Assembly: GCA_044226845.1 (NCBI GenBank)
Contig: JBGAGG010000005.1
Location: 1 to 64,000, forward strand
Origin: JAFDZO01 sp044226845
GTDB lineage: Bacteria; Bacteroidota; Ignavibacteria; Tepidaquicellales; Tepidaquicellaceae
Direction: 5' to 3'
Length of the DNA: 64,000 bases
Shown: positions 28,824 through 37,654 of the stretch, in pieces
Layout of the letters: the number at the start of each line of letters is the position of its first letter
How positions within the stretch are numbered: the stretch's first letter is position 1
The notes under the pieces: model-generated
Told to the model about the DNA's origin: nothing
What the model saw: the letters and a program-made list of their open reading frames with translations, nothing else
The model's database searches: none
Made by a program: the position numbers and the translations under genes

Positions 28824-29300
28824 CTATGTGAAATGTTTTAAGTATTCATTAAAATCTTTCTTGCTCATGCCATTCGGTTTTTCTTTTTCAGCTTTATCGT
28901 ACAGGTATAATTGATTTATATTTTTTCCTTTAGTCGGAGATGTGGAATTTATCTCTTCCCAGAATTTTTCAGAGCTGCTTACTTCGCATCCGCAGACTTT
29001 AGCAAGCGATGTTATCTCATTATCCGAGCTCACAACTTTAATCGAATTCTTATTGTAATTCTCTTCAATAAATTTTCTTATAACTTCATCGGCTGTTTTC
29101 CTTCCCGAGTAAATTACGTTCTGCGCTTTATCGTCGCTGTGCCCGTCGAAAACAAAAATAATTTTTGCTTTTATCTTTACTCTTCCTTTTACTGCTTCCA
29201 CTAAAGTTCTTCTGGTATTATCGGGACTTGCGCTGAAGCTTTTTTTGAACGAAGGAATTTTATGCAAAAGATTATTGCCGTCTATTATAATTGTATTCAT
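28824..29300 (-). CDS. NYN-domain (YacP/Rae1-like) endoribonuclease
   Basis: A 158-residue PIN-like NYN protein. The N-terminal IIIDGNNLLHKIP carries the first acidic ligand, IIFVFDGHSDDKA the second, and SSDNEIT the third, in the order expected for YacP/Rae1-type RNases. Those relatives cut mRNA in the ribosomal A site. Here it lies 6 bases after the unknown membrane-anchored gene and in the asnS operon, a translation-linked neighbourhood. Activity is inferred. Confidence 0.8.
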   Translation of the reverse strand: MNTIIIDGNNLLHKIPSFKKSFSASPDNTRRTLVEAVKGRVKIKAKIIFVFDGHSDDKAQNVIYSGRKTADEVIRKFIEENYNKNSIKVVSSDNEITSLAKVCGCEVSSSEKFWEEINSTSPTKGKNINQLYLYDKAEKEKPNGMSKKDFNEYLKHFT

Positions 29301-29306
29301 ATTCTT

Positions 29307-29999
29307 CTAAATGTAATCTAATATTTTCTCGCCTAATCTTATTATTGATTTTATTTCACCTGAATTAATGGATGTATGGGTTTTTATTATCAGCTTATCT
29401 TTCAGAATCATCACTTTGAATGAATCTTCTTTGCACCACTGGAAATCGTGCACTATCACATCTTCGACTAACTCAGTTAAAACTCTTTTTACGGCATGTT
29501 TATTTTTTGCGAAGACATAAAAATTTTTTATAAAAGCCCCGGTACTTCCGCAGGGAACAATGTTCATTTCCTTTACCTGTGCATCTACATCGGGATTTAA
29601 AATCTTTCCGTCGAAGAAAACAGTCTGTATATGATCAAAAAGCTCAGGCTTTGTAATTATTTTAGTTTTTTTGTGAATAAAAATCGTGTTAGGATTTTTA
29701 TTTAAATCAGCAGAGAACTTTATATAATCATAGTGCTTATTTTCGGTGTATCTGTCATTCTCCCTGTTAAAAACTTCCTGAAGCTTCCACTCATATTTCT
29801 TAACATATCCTTTCAGTTCATAGTTCGTGTATTTTTCCGGCAGAGATTTATATTCATATTTTTTTTCTGTGCCGGAGTCAGTCCCTAAAAGCTGATTTGT
29901 TAATACCCGTCGTTTATAAACGTCTTTATAATAATAAAAGGCCAGCCCTATAAGTACACTAACGAATATACCCAATATAAAAGCGTAACTTGTGGCCAT
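29307..29999 (-). CDS. Membrane-anchored protein of unknown function
   Basis: A 230-residue protein with one N-terminal hydrophobic segment (about residues 4-24, YAFILGIFVSVLIGLAFYYY) and then a soluble, lysine-rich domain. I recognise no family. Within the soluble part, IFIHKKTKIITKPELFDHIQ and CGSTGAFIKNFYVFAKNK are the most structured-looking stretches. It lies between asnS (15-base gap) and the NYN nuclease (6-base gap), so it is co-transcribed with both. Probably anchored with its C-terminus in the cytoplasm or periplasm, orientation unclear. Confidence 0.7.
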   Translation of the reverse strand: MATSYAFILGIFVSVLIGLAFYYYKDVYKRRVLTNQLLGTDSGTEKKYEYKSLPEKYTNYELKGYVKKYEWKLQEVFNRENDRYTENKHYDYIKFSADLNKNPNTIFIHKKTKIITKPELFDHIQTVFFDGKILNPDVDAQVKEMNIVPCGSTGAFIKNFYVFAKNKHAVKRVLTELVEDVIVHDFQWCKEDSFKVMILKDKLIIKTHTSINSGEIKSIIRLGEKILDYI

Positions 30000-30014
30000 A
30001 TATTAAAAATAAAT

Positions 30015-31361
30015 TTACGGACGAATTCTGTTCGGCCTTCTTGCAAAAGGAATAGCCTCGCGGATGTGTTCAAGATTGCAAATCCAGCTTACCATTCTTT
30101 CAAGTCCCATACCGAAACCCGAGTGAGGCACGCTGCCGAATCTTCTTAAGTCTAAATACCATTGGAACACTTCAATAGGAAGCTTATGCTCATGTATTCT
30201 TTCAACAAGCAGATCAAGATTATCCTCTCTTTGCGAACCGCCAATGATTTCTCCGAAACCTTCAGGTGCAAGTACGTCAACGCCGAGTGCAATCTTCGGG
30301 TCATTCGGGTCGCGCTTCATATAAAATGCCTTAGCTTCAGCAGGCCAGCGGTGCACCATTACAGGTTTATCGTAGTCTTCAACAATTGCTTCTTCGTGCG
30401 GAGCGCCGAAATCTTCGCCCCATGGAAAAGGTCTTATTTCTTCTTCGCCGTTAGCAGTTTTTCTTATAAGCGGAATATCTTTTTTTCTTAAAATTTCAAT
30501 TGCTTCATCATATGTAACTCGCGGGAAAGGCTTCTTTACATTTGCAAGCTTTGTTACATCTCTTTCAAGAGTCTCAAGTTCTGATTTACAGTTTACAATT
30601 ACTCTCTGCACAACATATTCAAGGAAGTCTTCAATCAAATTCATATCGTCATCAATATCATAGTAAGCCATTTCAGGTTCCATCATCCAGAACTCAGTTA
30701 TGTGTCTTCTTGTCATGGAGTTCTCTGCTCTGAACGTTGGGCCGAATGTATAAACCTTTCCTAATGCCATAGCGCCGGACTCAGCATAAAGCTGTCCTGA
30801 CTGGGATAAATAAGCTTTGCCTAAATCGAAGTAATCGGTTGCGAACAATGTGCTTGTTCCTTCAACAGCATTCGGCGTAAATATAGGTGTATCGAATAAA
30901 GTAAAGCCTTCTTTATAAAAATATTCTCTGATGGATTGAACAATTTCATTTCTTACTCTCATTATGGCAACCTGTCTTTGTGAGCGCAGCCACAGATGTC
31001 TTCTATCCATTAAGAATTCGACGCCATGCTCTTTAGGAGTAATAGGATATTCTTCTGCAATCTGAACTATTTGTAAGTCAGTAACCTGAAGCTCGTAAAC
31101 GTTTTCTTTTTTCGGATGCTTAGTGACTTTTCCTTTTACAATAACGGAAGATTCCTGCGTGAGCTTTGCAAAGTCATCCCAGATTTTTTCAGAGACTTCT
31201 TTTTTGGATACAACTCCCTGAATAATTCCTGTTCCGTCTCTGAACTCGGGAAACATAAGCTTTCCTGATGAGCGGATATTGTAAAGCCAGCCTTTAATCG
31301 TGACTTCTTTATCAACGTGTTCCGATATTTTGTTTATGTAAACTCTTTCCATTGCTTCCAT
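30015..31361 (-). CDS. asnS: Asparagine--tRNA ligase
   Basis: Class IIb aminoacyl-tRNA synthetase of 448 residues. An N-terminal OB-fold anticodon-binding domain (VTIKGWLYNIRSSGKLMFPEF) is followed by class II motif 1 (VRNEIVQSIREYF), motif 2 (FRAENSMTRRHITEFWMMEPE) and motif 3 (GFGMGLERMV). Asn rather than Asp specificity is indicated by the motif 2 context and the family ending. The start may be the ATG at 31361 or the one at 31352 (MERVYIN). It heads a seven-gene minus-strand operon. With asnA at 57 kb, asparagine is made and charged directly. Confidence 0.94.
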   Translation of the reverse strand: MEAMERVYINKISEHVDKEVTIKGWLYNIRSSGKLMFPEFRDGTGIIQGVVSKKEVSEKIWDDFAKLTQESSVIVKGKVTKHPKKENVYELQVTDLQIVQIAEEYPITPKEHGVEFLMDRRHLWLRSQRQVAIMRVRNEIVQSIREYFYKEGFTLFDTPIFTPNAVEGTSTLFATDYFDLGKAYLSQSGQLYAESGAMALGKVYTFGPTFRAENSMTRRHITEFWMMEPEMAYYDIDDDMNLIEDFLEYVVQRVIVNCKSELETLERDVTKLANVKKPFPRVTYDEAIEILRKKDIPLIRKTANGEEEIRPFPWGEDFGAPHEEAIVEDYDKPVMVHRWPAEAKAFYMKRDPNDPKIALGVDVLAPEGFGEIIGGSQREDNLDLLVERIHEHKLPIEVFQWYLDLRRFGSVPHSGFGMGLERMVSWICNLEHIREAIPFARRPNRIRP

Positions 31362-31512
31362 TATTGATAGTGAGATTGAATTAAATTAATGGCTAAAATT
31401 AACGAATATAGCGGTTTAATTAAATGGATTAGAAAATCTATAAAAAATCGATTATTTTAATGTGAATTTTATAAAACTGAATACATCTAAATCCTAAAAT
31501 CATTCAGGTTGA

Positions 31513-33189
31513 ATGAATAAAGCATCTTTAAATTATCTTTTAGAGTTTTCTGTAAGCGACCCGGCAAAGCGGAAAGAATTTCTGGAGAAGCTGCTTACCA
31601 GAAAGAATGCGGCAAATCAGAAGAATGTAAAGCTTCTTAAAATTATTTACAGATATGTAGATGCAGATGACATAAATAACTGGGATTCAGCCGCTGTTTG
31701 TAAAGAACTTGATATTAAAACAGGAGAGCTTGATACTCTTAAATCCCGTTTGATATCTGACTACCGTGAATTCCTTTTTGAGTGGGAAAAAATTTTAAAC
31801 AAGCTTAAGGAAGATTTTAAAGGGACTGAATTAGAATTTGATTTTCTGAAGGCCAGAAAAATGAATAATATCGGGATGAAGAAAGAGATGAAGACGTTTC
31901 ATCTTAATTTTCTGAATCAGTTAGCGAAAAATAAAAAAGATGTAATGAAGAACTATAATATTAACTCTTCACAGTTATTTCTTTTTGAATATGAAAGCAC
32001 TGAAACCATGGCGCATTATTATTATGTACAAAAAAATTACCCTCAGTTCCTTGCCTTTTATAATAAGCTGGAAAAATTATATAAACTTAAGGATAAGTTT
32101 TCTCTTTCTGAAAAGGAGGAGGCTGCAATAAATGTAAGACTGTTTTTAACCCGCACTTATAAGCATGTCTTTAAGCTCATTAACGACAAAAATTATTTAT
32201 CAGCGTTAAATAATCTGAATGCTGCTGACTCTTTAATTAAAGAATACAACCTGGAAGTTTACAGATATGGAATTCCTCTGCTGATGGCTTTAATTTATTT
32301 CAGACTGAATGATAATGTAAAACTAAAAAAACTTTGTGATGAAATCGCTTTGCTCGCAGAAAATGAAGGCAGATTTCCTGAAGCGGCTGTGGCAAAATCT
32401 TATCTGACATTGCTTGAATTTAACAGTGATAAAACCAAACTGGATTATTACGTAGAGAAAATAAAAGGATATTATGAAGTCTGTAAGGATTCAGCTCCAT
32501 ATAGTGCTTATACGTTTTTACTTATAAAACACTATGCTCATATTTTATCGAATAAAGGTGAGGAAGGAAACAGCGACCACCTGATGAAACACGCTTTAGC
32601 AAATTCAGTTTTATCTCATAATAAGTCTTTCACTTTTCTGACTTATTACCAGATAGAAAATGAAAAGTATTTTGCTAAAATACTGAAGTTTGAAAATCAT
32701 GGAGAATCTCTACCGCACTTAATACATCCCGGAAATGAAGTTCTTGATACTTTTCAAAAAGTTCTTGGAAATATTGTAGTTAATATGAGAGAAACTATTT
32801 CCGTAAATACACTGTGTAATATTTACATTACTTTTTTATATATATTGTTTATGAAGGAAGGTGAACCGGATATACAATACGCAGAATTTATAAAAGGAAA
32901 ACTTCACAGAATGATTAAGACACGGAACATTGCAATAGATGAAAATCTTTACAAAGCTGTTACATTAGCTTTTCAGATGCAGGAAGATTCTGCAATAATG
33001 AAGAAGCCGGATTTTTTGAACAAATATTCGTTTACATTAGATAATTTCTGTGGTAAGATAATAGAAAGCAGCCGCAACAGTATATATACGGCTGCTGGTC
33101 CGTATTCTATTTTATATACGCTTGCTAAAAGAATAAATCAAAATGAAATATGGCAGATAATAAAAAAATATGACTGGAGAGTATTTTAA
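31513..33189 (+). CDS. Unknown soluble helical-repeat protein
   Basis: A 558-residue protein with no recognised family. It is rich in Lys, Asn, Leu and Tyr and predicted mostly helical. Segments such as YYYVQKNYPQFLAFYNKLEKL, split by acidic turns, suggest TPR-like repeats from residue 165 to 350. There is no signal peptide or membrane span. The general character (about 550 residues, helical, K/N/Y-rich) resembles the partial gene beginning at 63252, and the two may belong to one lineage-specific family, but the similarity is too weak by eye to assert. Divergent from asnS. Confidence 0.7.
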   Translation: MNKASLNYLLEFSVSDPAKRKEFLEKLLTRKNAANQKNVKLLKIIYRYVDADDINNWDSAAVCKELDIKTGELDTLKSRLISDYREFLFEWEKILNKLKEDFKGTELEFDFLKARKMNNIGMKKEMKTFHLNFLNQLAKNKKDVMKNYNINSSQLFLFEYESTETMAHYYYVQKNYPQFLAFYNKLEKLYKLKDKFSLSEKEEAAINVRLFLTRTYKHVFKLINDKNYLSALNNLNAADSLIKEYNLEVYRYGIPLLMALIYFRLNDNVKLKKLCDEIALLAENEGRFPEAAVAKSYLTLLEFNSDKTKLDYYVEKIKGYYEVCKDSAPYSAYTFLLIKHYAHILSNKGEEGNSDHLMKHALANSVLSHNKSFTFLTYYQIENEKYFAKILKFENHGESLPHLIHPGNEVLDTFQKVLGNIVVNMRETISVNTLCNIYITFLYILFMKEGEPDIQYAEFIKGKLHRMIKTRNIAIDENLYKAVTLAFQMQEDSAIMKKPDFLNKYSFTLDNFCGKIIESSRNSIYTAAGPYSILYTLAKRINQNEIWQIIKKYDWRVF

Positions 33190-33204
33190 TATTTTAGAAT
33201 TCAC

Positions 33205-33235
33205 TTGACAAATATTTTTTTCTTAATTAACTTTG
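33205..33235 (+). promoter_or_regulatory. Bacteroidota-type promoter
   Basis: TTG at 33205-33207 (in TTGACA), a 20-base spacer, then TAACTTTG at 33228-33235. This is an exact fit to the TTG-N19-21-TAnnTTTG consensus of Bacteroidota. It lies 31 bases upstream of the membrane-protein start and overlaps the palindrome at 33230-33246. Confidence 0.75.
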
Positions 33236-33246
33236 TAATACAAAGT
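33230..33246. promoter_or_regulatory. Operator-like perfect palindrome over the -7 box
   Basis: ACTTTGTA, one A, then TACAAAGT: a perfect 8+1+8 palindrome. Its left arm contains the TTTG of the -7 element, so a bound dimer would block the promoter. The winged-helix regulator at 33953 is the obvious candidate ligand (autorepression), which is an inference. Confidence 0.7.
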
Positions 33247-33266
33247 ACTTTTTAAACAACCCAAAC

Positions 33267-33941
33267 ATGAAACTAACCGAAGATAAAACAGAGGAACAAA
33301 TAAACAGTTTAAATGACATTAGAGCTATGATGGAAAATTCATCACGGTTCACATCTCTTAGCGGACTTTCCGGAATAAGCGCCGGCATTATAGCAATATT
33401 GGGAAGTGCGCTTGTCAGTTATTCTCTGCCGATTGGTTTCTTCGAGCAGGCAAAGGAAATAATGAATTGGACAAAGAACTTGAATAATACTACTTCCGCG
33501 CCTGATAGCAGTACACTTCAATTTTTAATACTGATTGCTTTGGCCATTTTCACATTAGCTGCAATATCTGCGTTATTTTTTGCAGGTAGAAAAGCTAAGA
33601 GTAACAATACTCAGCTGTTCAGCAGTGCAGGCAAAAAATTTATTATTAATCACTCTATATTTCTTTTTACAGGAGCTCTTTTCTCCTTAGTTCTTATTTA
33701 TTACGGAATATATTTCCTCGTTGTGCCATCGCTTTTGATTTTTTTCGGGCTGGGACTTATCAGTGTCAGCAAGTTTTCATTTAATCTGATACGAAGCCTG
33801 GGAATAGTTGAAATTACTCTCGGTCTTATTCTCTCATTTATTCCTGTTTATGCTCTTCTGTTTTTTACAATTGGTTTTGGTGTTATGAATATTATTTATG
33901 GATTCATAATGTATTTTAATTACGATAAGACTAATTCTTAA
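33267..33941 (+). CDS. Four-to-six-span membrane protein of regulator cassette
   Basis: A 224-residue membrane protein. The N-terminal 35 residues are cytoplasmic-looking (EQINSLNDIRAMMENSSRFT), and about six hydrophobic spans follow. The motif SSRFTSLSGLSGISAGIIAI is typical of small membrane proteins encoded next to winged-helix regulators in Bacteroidota. Function is unknown. It is first in a transcript with the regulator (11-base gap) and the DUF4153 gene, behind a promoter that overlaps a palindrome. Confidence 0.8.
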   Translation: MKLTEDKTEEQINSLNDIRAMMENSSRFTSLSGLSGISAGIIAILGSALVSYSLPIGFFEQAKEIMNWTKNLNNTTSAPDSSTLQFLILIALAIFTLAAISALFFAGRKAKSNNTQLFSSAGKKFIINHSIFLFTGALFSLVLIYYGIYFLVVPSLLIFFGLGLISVSKFSFNLIRSLGIVEITLGLILSFIPVYALLFFTIGFGVMNIIYGFIMYFNYDKTNS

Positions 33942-33952
33942 TAAAAAGTCCG

Positions 33953-34252
33953 ATGGAAAATATAATAAACGGCCTTGATAAATTGCTTGAAAGCAGGGTA
34001 CGGCTTGGCGTAATGTCTTTGCTTACCGTAAATGAATCACTTGATTTCAATGCGCTGAAAGAAATGATGACGCTAACTGACGGAAATCTTGCCAGCCATA
34101 TAAACGCTCTTGAAAAAGAAAAATATGTTAAAGTGAAGAAAGGTTTCATAGGTAAAAAAACGAAAACAACTTATTCTCTCACAGATAAAGGAAGAAAAGC
34201 ATTTATAGATCATCTTGCCGCTCTTGAAAATCTTATTAAAAAATCTTTGTAA
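33953..34252 (+). CDS. Winged-helix transcriptional regulator
   Basis: A 99-residue single-domain winged helix-turn-helix protein. After LLESRVRLGVMSLL come the helices of ESLDFNALKEMMTLTDGNLA SHINALEKEKYV, with the recognition helix around TDGNLASHI. The wing follows at KVKKGFIGKKTKTTYSLTDKGRKA. This is the MarR/ArsR-like HTH_34 type. It is probably the repressor of its own cassette through the palindrome at 33230-33246. Confidence 0.9.
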   Translation: MENIINGLDKLLESRVRLGVMSLLTVNESLDFNALKEMMTLTDGNLASHINALEKEKYVKVKKGFIGKKTKTTYSLTDKGRKAFIDHLAALENLIKKSL

Positions 34253-34306
34253 AAAATTATCGGGAAACTTTATACTATTACATAAGTACAAAATTAAAAG
34301 CATAAG

Positions 34307-36157
34307 ATGAAAATTCCATCAATCCACAAGCTGTACGAAGAAGCAAAGGAAACATTTCTCAGGTTTCCGTTTGTAATATTATCATCCATTCTCGGAGCAT
34401 TCCTGATGATATTTATTATCGAGATTGAAGCAGAGGCGCATAAAGATTACAAGTTTATTTATAATATGGTGATGTGCTGCGGAATGGGAATTTCATTTCT
34501 GCTCTCGTTAACACTGCGCAATGAAGTTTTTAAACTTGAAAAGAAAAAAAATCTGCTGATACAGGTAACCGGTGTTATATTTCTTATTGCATACTATTTC
34601 TGGCTTCCGAAAGAACTAAGCCTTGTTGATATAACGCGTTTCTTTCTCTATATGCTCGGTTTTCATTTTCTGGTGGCATTTTCTGCCTTCATGAACAGAG
34701 ATGTTGAACGCCAGCAGAACATAGATGCTTTCTGGAGATTTAATAAATTGTTCTTCCTTCGTATTCTTACTGCAGTTTTATTTTCCGGTGTATTGTTTGC
34801 CGGGCTGGCAGTTGCAATCCTTTCTTTTAATGAATTATTTAATGCAGGGATAAAAGAAAGAATATATCCGCAGCTTTTCTTTTTTATATTGGGAGTTTTT
34901 AACACGTGGTTCTTCCTCGCAGGAATTCCTCAGAACTTAAATGAATTCTATGAGGAAGAGATTTATCCTAAGGCATTAAAATTATTTACACAGTTCGTTC
35001 TGCTTCCGCTTGTAACAGTTTACCTTGTGATTTTATATTTATACATGGGTAAGATAATTATTCAGTGGAATCTTCCTGTCGGATGGGTTTCGTATCTTAT
35101 TCTTTGTTTCTCCATTGCAGGAATTTTTTCTCTTCTGCTGATTTACCCTATTAGAAACTATGAAGAGAACAAATGGATAAAAGTTTTTTCAAAATCATTT
35201 TATATAGCTCTGCTTCCTTTAATCGGACTGCTTTTTGTTGCAATACTTACAAGACTATTTGAATATGGCATCACTGAAAACAGATATTTCGTATTCGTGC
35301 TTGCGTGCTGGCTGACTTTTATTTCTCTTTACTTTTTATTCAGTAAAGTAAAAAATATTAAATTAATACCGGTTACTCTTTGCCTTCTCTGTTTTCTTAC
35401 TTCATTCGGTCCGTGGAGCGCATTTTCAGTTTCACAAAGAAGCCAGATGAACAGGTTAGAGAAATTATTAACAGCTAATAATATTTTAGTTGACGGAAAG
35501 ATCAAACCAATGGATAAAGCGGCTCATAAAAATATAAGTGATAATGATGAGGGAAATATAAGTTCTATAGTGCACTTTTTAGCAGAAAGAAATTCTGTTT
35601 CAGCGTTGCAAGACTGGTTTGATACAAGCCTGGATTCCATTACGGGTAAAAATGCCTACTCACAGCCTTCTGATGTTATGAAACTGATGGGATTGCAGTA
35701 CAAAGCTTATTTCAGAGAAAATTATAATTCGGAAAAGAAAAATTATTTCAGCTACTATTTTGACAAAAGTGCAATTACAAAAATATCTGATTATGATTAT
35801 TATTCACCTATAAATATTTACAGGCAAAATGATGAAAACCAGTTTATGCCTGATTCAACTTATACCTTATACGCTGATTCAAATAAAATAGGTCTGACAT
35901 TGCTGAGAGATTCCGCTATGATGAGGGTTGACTACAACGGAACTGAAATATCGACGTTTAGTTTTTATCCGGCAATTGACAGCTTAAAAGCTGAAGAAAA
36001 CTATAAAAAATTACCTGCTGAAAAAGGAAGCTTTATAATAGAAAATAAAAAGCTAAAGTTAAACTTTAATCTGGAAAATATGGGAGGATATTTTAAAATG
36101 AAAACTCCGGTTCTGAATTCACTAGCGGGAAATGTTCTAATTAAAATTAAGGAGTAA
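34307..36157 (+). CDS. DUF4153 membrane protein
   Basis: A 616-residue protein. The first two thirds hold about ten to eleven hydrophobic spans (from FPFVILSSILGAFLMIFII onward), and the last 220 residues form a soluble domain. The beginning and span pattern match DUF4153 proteins, a Bacteroidota-rich family of unknown function often encoded beside small regulators. It follows the winged-helix gene by 54 bases and is the end of the cassette. A hairpin at 36166-36193 follows its stop. Confidence 0.85.
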   Translation: MKIPSIHKLYEEAKETFLRFPFVILSSILGAFLMIFIIEIEAEAHKDYKFIYNMVMCCGMGISFLLSLTLRNEVFKLEKKKNLLIQVTGVIFLIAYYFWLPKELSLVDITRFFLYMLGFHFLVAFSAFMNRDVERQQNIDAFWRFNKLFFLRILTAVLFSGVLFAGLAVAILSFNELFNAGIKERIYPQLFFFILGVFNTWFFLAGIPQNLNEFYEEEIYPKALKLFTQFVLLPLVTVYLVILYLYMGKIIIQWNLPVGWVSYLILCFSIAGIFSLLLIYPIRNYEENKWIKVFSKSFYIALLPLIGLLFVAILTRLFEYGITENRYFVFVLACWLTFISLYFLFSKVKNIKLIPVTLCLLCFLTSFGPWSAFSVSQRSQMNRLEKLLTANNILVDGKIKPMDKAAHKNISDNDEGNISSIVHFLAERNSVSALQDWFDTSLDSITGKNAYSQPSDVMKLMGLQYKAYFRENYNSEKKNYFSYYFDKSAITKISDYDYYSPINIYRQNDENQFMPDSTYTLYADSNKIGLTLLRDSAMMRVDYNGTEISTFSFYPAIDSLKAEENYKKLPAEKGSFIIENKKLKLNFNLENMGGYFKMKTPVLNSLAGNVLIKIKE

Positions 36158-36165
36158 AAAAAACT

Positions 36166-36193
36166 GTGAAGCCTCACGAAAGTGCGGCTTCAC
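36166..36193. terminator. Bidirectional hairpin shared by DUF4153 gene and trhO
   Basis: GTGAAGCC (36166-36173) pairs with GGCTTCAC (36186-36193). Inside, CAC-GAAA-GTG forms a GAAA-type tetraloop. A-rich sequence lies to the left and GTTCTTT to the right. It overlaps the last codons of trhO on the minus strand, so the hairpin is partly coding. Confidence 0.7.
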
Positions 36194-37103
36194 GTTCTTT
36201 AATATTGTATTCGTTGCGTTCTGAATTTTTATGCTCTTCACAGCATGAGCGTTTTGTTTTCACATCGCACTCTTCACAGCATAAAAATTGCGCATGGCAT
36301 TCAAGCTGGGCGCAGTTTACATATCTTTCGCACGGCTCGCCGCAATGATAACATTTTGAAACTATCTGATGCGGTTCGGCTTTATTTATATCAACGGAGA
36401 TTCTTTCATCAAACACGTAACATTTGCCAAGCCATCCTTTGCCTCTGACTTCTTTATCTTTTCCGTAATTTATAATTCCTCCGTGTAAATGGTTTACATC
36501 TTCAAATCCTTCTTTAAGAAATAATCCCGTAAGCTTTTCACATCTTATCCCTCCCGTACAGTATGCAAGGATTTTTTTGCCTTCGAACATCTCGCGGTTC
36601 TTTCTTATCCATTCGGGAAATTCCTTAAACACTCGTACTTCAGGTCTTATAGCATTGGGAAAATGTCCAAGGTCATATTCATAATCATTTCTTCCGTCAA
36701 CGATAACTACATCATCTCTTTGCAGCGCTTCGTAAAAATCTTTCGGCTTAAGTTTCTTGCCGCTTGTTACATTCGGGTCAATATCTTCATCAAGGTTCAT
36801 AGTAACGATTTCACTTCTATGCCTTACAAACATTTTTTTAAAAGCATGTTCATCGGCTTCATCAATTTTGAATTCCATTTTTTCAAAACGCGGGTCCATA
36901 CGCATTGCTGCGATGTAAGCATTAGTCTGGTCGATGGTACCGGAAATTGTTCCGTTAATTCCTTCGTGCGCAATTATAATTCGCCCAAGCACTCCTAAGG
37001 ATTTGCAGAATTTTAAATGAAGCTCTGCATAGTCTTCTGAATTTTCGATCTTCGTATAGAGGTAGTAAAGCAGGATTCTATATGGTCGGACGTTTCTTTT
37101 CAT
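36174..37103 (-). CDS. trhO: tRNA uridine 5-oxyacetic-acid-pathway hydroxylase TrhO (rhodanese-like)
   Basis: Oxygen-dependent tRNA uridine-34 hydroxylase of the rhodanese family (YceA type), giving 5-hydroxyuridine. An N-terminal acylphosphatase-like part (HEGINGTISG) is followed by a rhodanese domain with the active cysteine C182 in AYCTGGIRCEK. The C-terminal cysteine-rich tail (CYHCGEPCERYVNC...CCEEC) is likely zinc-binding. At 309 residues it is slightly shorter than E. coli TrhO. The terminal codons overlap a hairpin terminator. Confidence 0.92.
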   Translation of the reverse strand: MKRNVRPYRILLYYLYTKIENSEDYAELHLKFCKSLGVLGRIIIAHEGINGTISGTIDQTNAYIAAMRMDPRFEKMEFKIDEADEHAFKKMFVRHRSEIVTMNLDEDIDPNVTSGKKLKPKDFYEALQRDDVVIVDGRNDYEYDLGHFPNAIRPEVRVFKEFPEWIRKNREMFEGKKILAYCTGGIRCEKLTGLFLKEGFEDVNHLHGGIINYGKDKEVRGKGWLGKCYVFDERISVDINKAEPHQIVSKCYHCGEPCERYVNCAQLECHAQFLCCEECDVKTKRSCCEEHKNSERNEYNIKEREAALS

Positions 37104-37292
37104 GAACCTAAAATAATAATAATGGTAAAAAAATTTAATGCAAAAAGCGATTGCGGGAAAAGAAGAAATTAAATGGCCGTTATATGGGGTATTGTGTCAA
37201 GAGGAATTTAAAATTTCTCCCTATTAGTAGGAATGGGGAAGAATATCTCGGAACGGAAAATAAAAATGGATATATTGTTGACAGCAATTGCC

Positions 37293-37399
37293 GGGGGCGC
37301 TCGCGTCCCGCTAAAGCGGGACTTACTCATAATAAAAAATTGAGTAACCTCAATTTTTCATTATGAGTAAACGAACCTACGGTTCGTGCGAGCGCCCCC
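37293..37399. repeat. 107-nt perfect four-way-junction (cloverleaf) palindrome
   Basis: The whole element is base-paired. The outer stem is GGGGGCGCTCGC (37293-37304) with its complement at 37388-37399. Three arms are stacked with no unpaired junction base. Arm 1 is GTCCCGC-TAAA-GCGGGAC (37305-37322). Arm 2 runs 37323-37370, with TTACTCATAAT pairing to 37360-37370, one mismatch, then AAAAATTGAG pairing to 37349-37358 around loop TAAC. Arm 3 is ACGAACC-TAC-GGTTCGT (37371-37387). It is very GC-rich at the outer stem against AT-rich surroundings. It lies between trhO and the CPXCG gene, in a 662-base gene-free region. It could be a mobile miniature element, an RNA or a structural DNA site. Confidence 0.85.
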
Positions 37400-37432
37400 A
37401 TGAATCCAATGTATGTTATTTTGCAGAAAAAC

Positions 37433-37654
37433 CCGTCAAAAATTCGTCATTGATGAAAGAATAATTTGACATTCCAAACGAGGATGTTGGGAATGACGGG
37501 AAACGCGACTGTAATTGATGGGGATAAATTTTTCTCCAAAATCCGTCAAAAACCCGTCAAGAATGGGAAAATTTTTTTTAGAAATTGAAATAGGAGAGAA
37601 AAAGATATAGAAATTAAGCCGGAATTAAAGAATCCGTCAAAAATTCGTCATTGA
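37433..37654 (+). repeat. Dispersed direct repeats of a CGTCAAAAA-type unit
   Basis: A 21-base block beginning CCGTCAAAAATTCGTC occurs identically at 37433-37453 and 37634-37654. A related ATCCGTCAAAAACCCGTCAA stretch lies at 37541-37560. The rest of the gene-free region 37104-37765 holds only the cloverleaf at 37293-37399 and A-rich sequence. I see no ORF with family similarity there. Confidence 0.6.

Noticed and set aside
37151..37366. A 71-codon open frame over the cloverleaf region
   Set aside because: It crosses the palindromic element, has no ribosome site or family similarity, and its composition follows the stem-loop rather than coding bias.
37293..37399. tRNA or other known RNA in the cloverleaf
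   Set aside because: Although four arms are present, the loop lengths, absence of the T-loop and anticodon features and the perfect pairing do not fit a tRNA.
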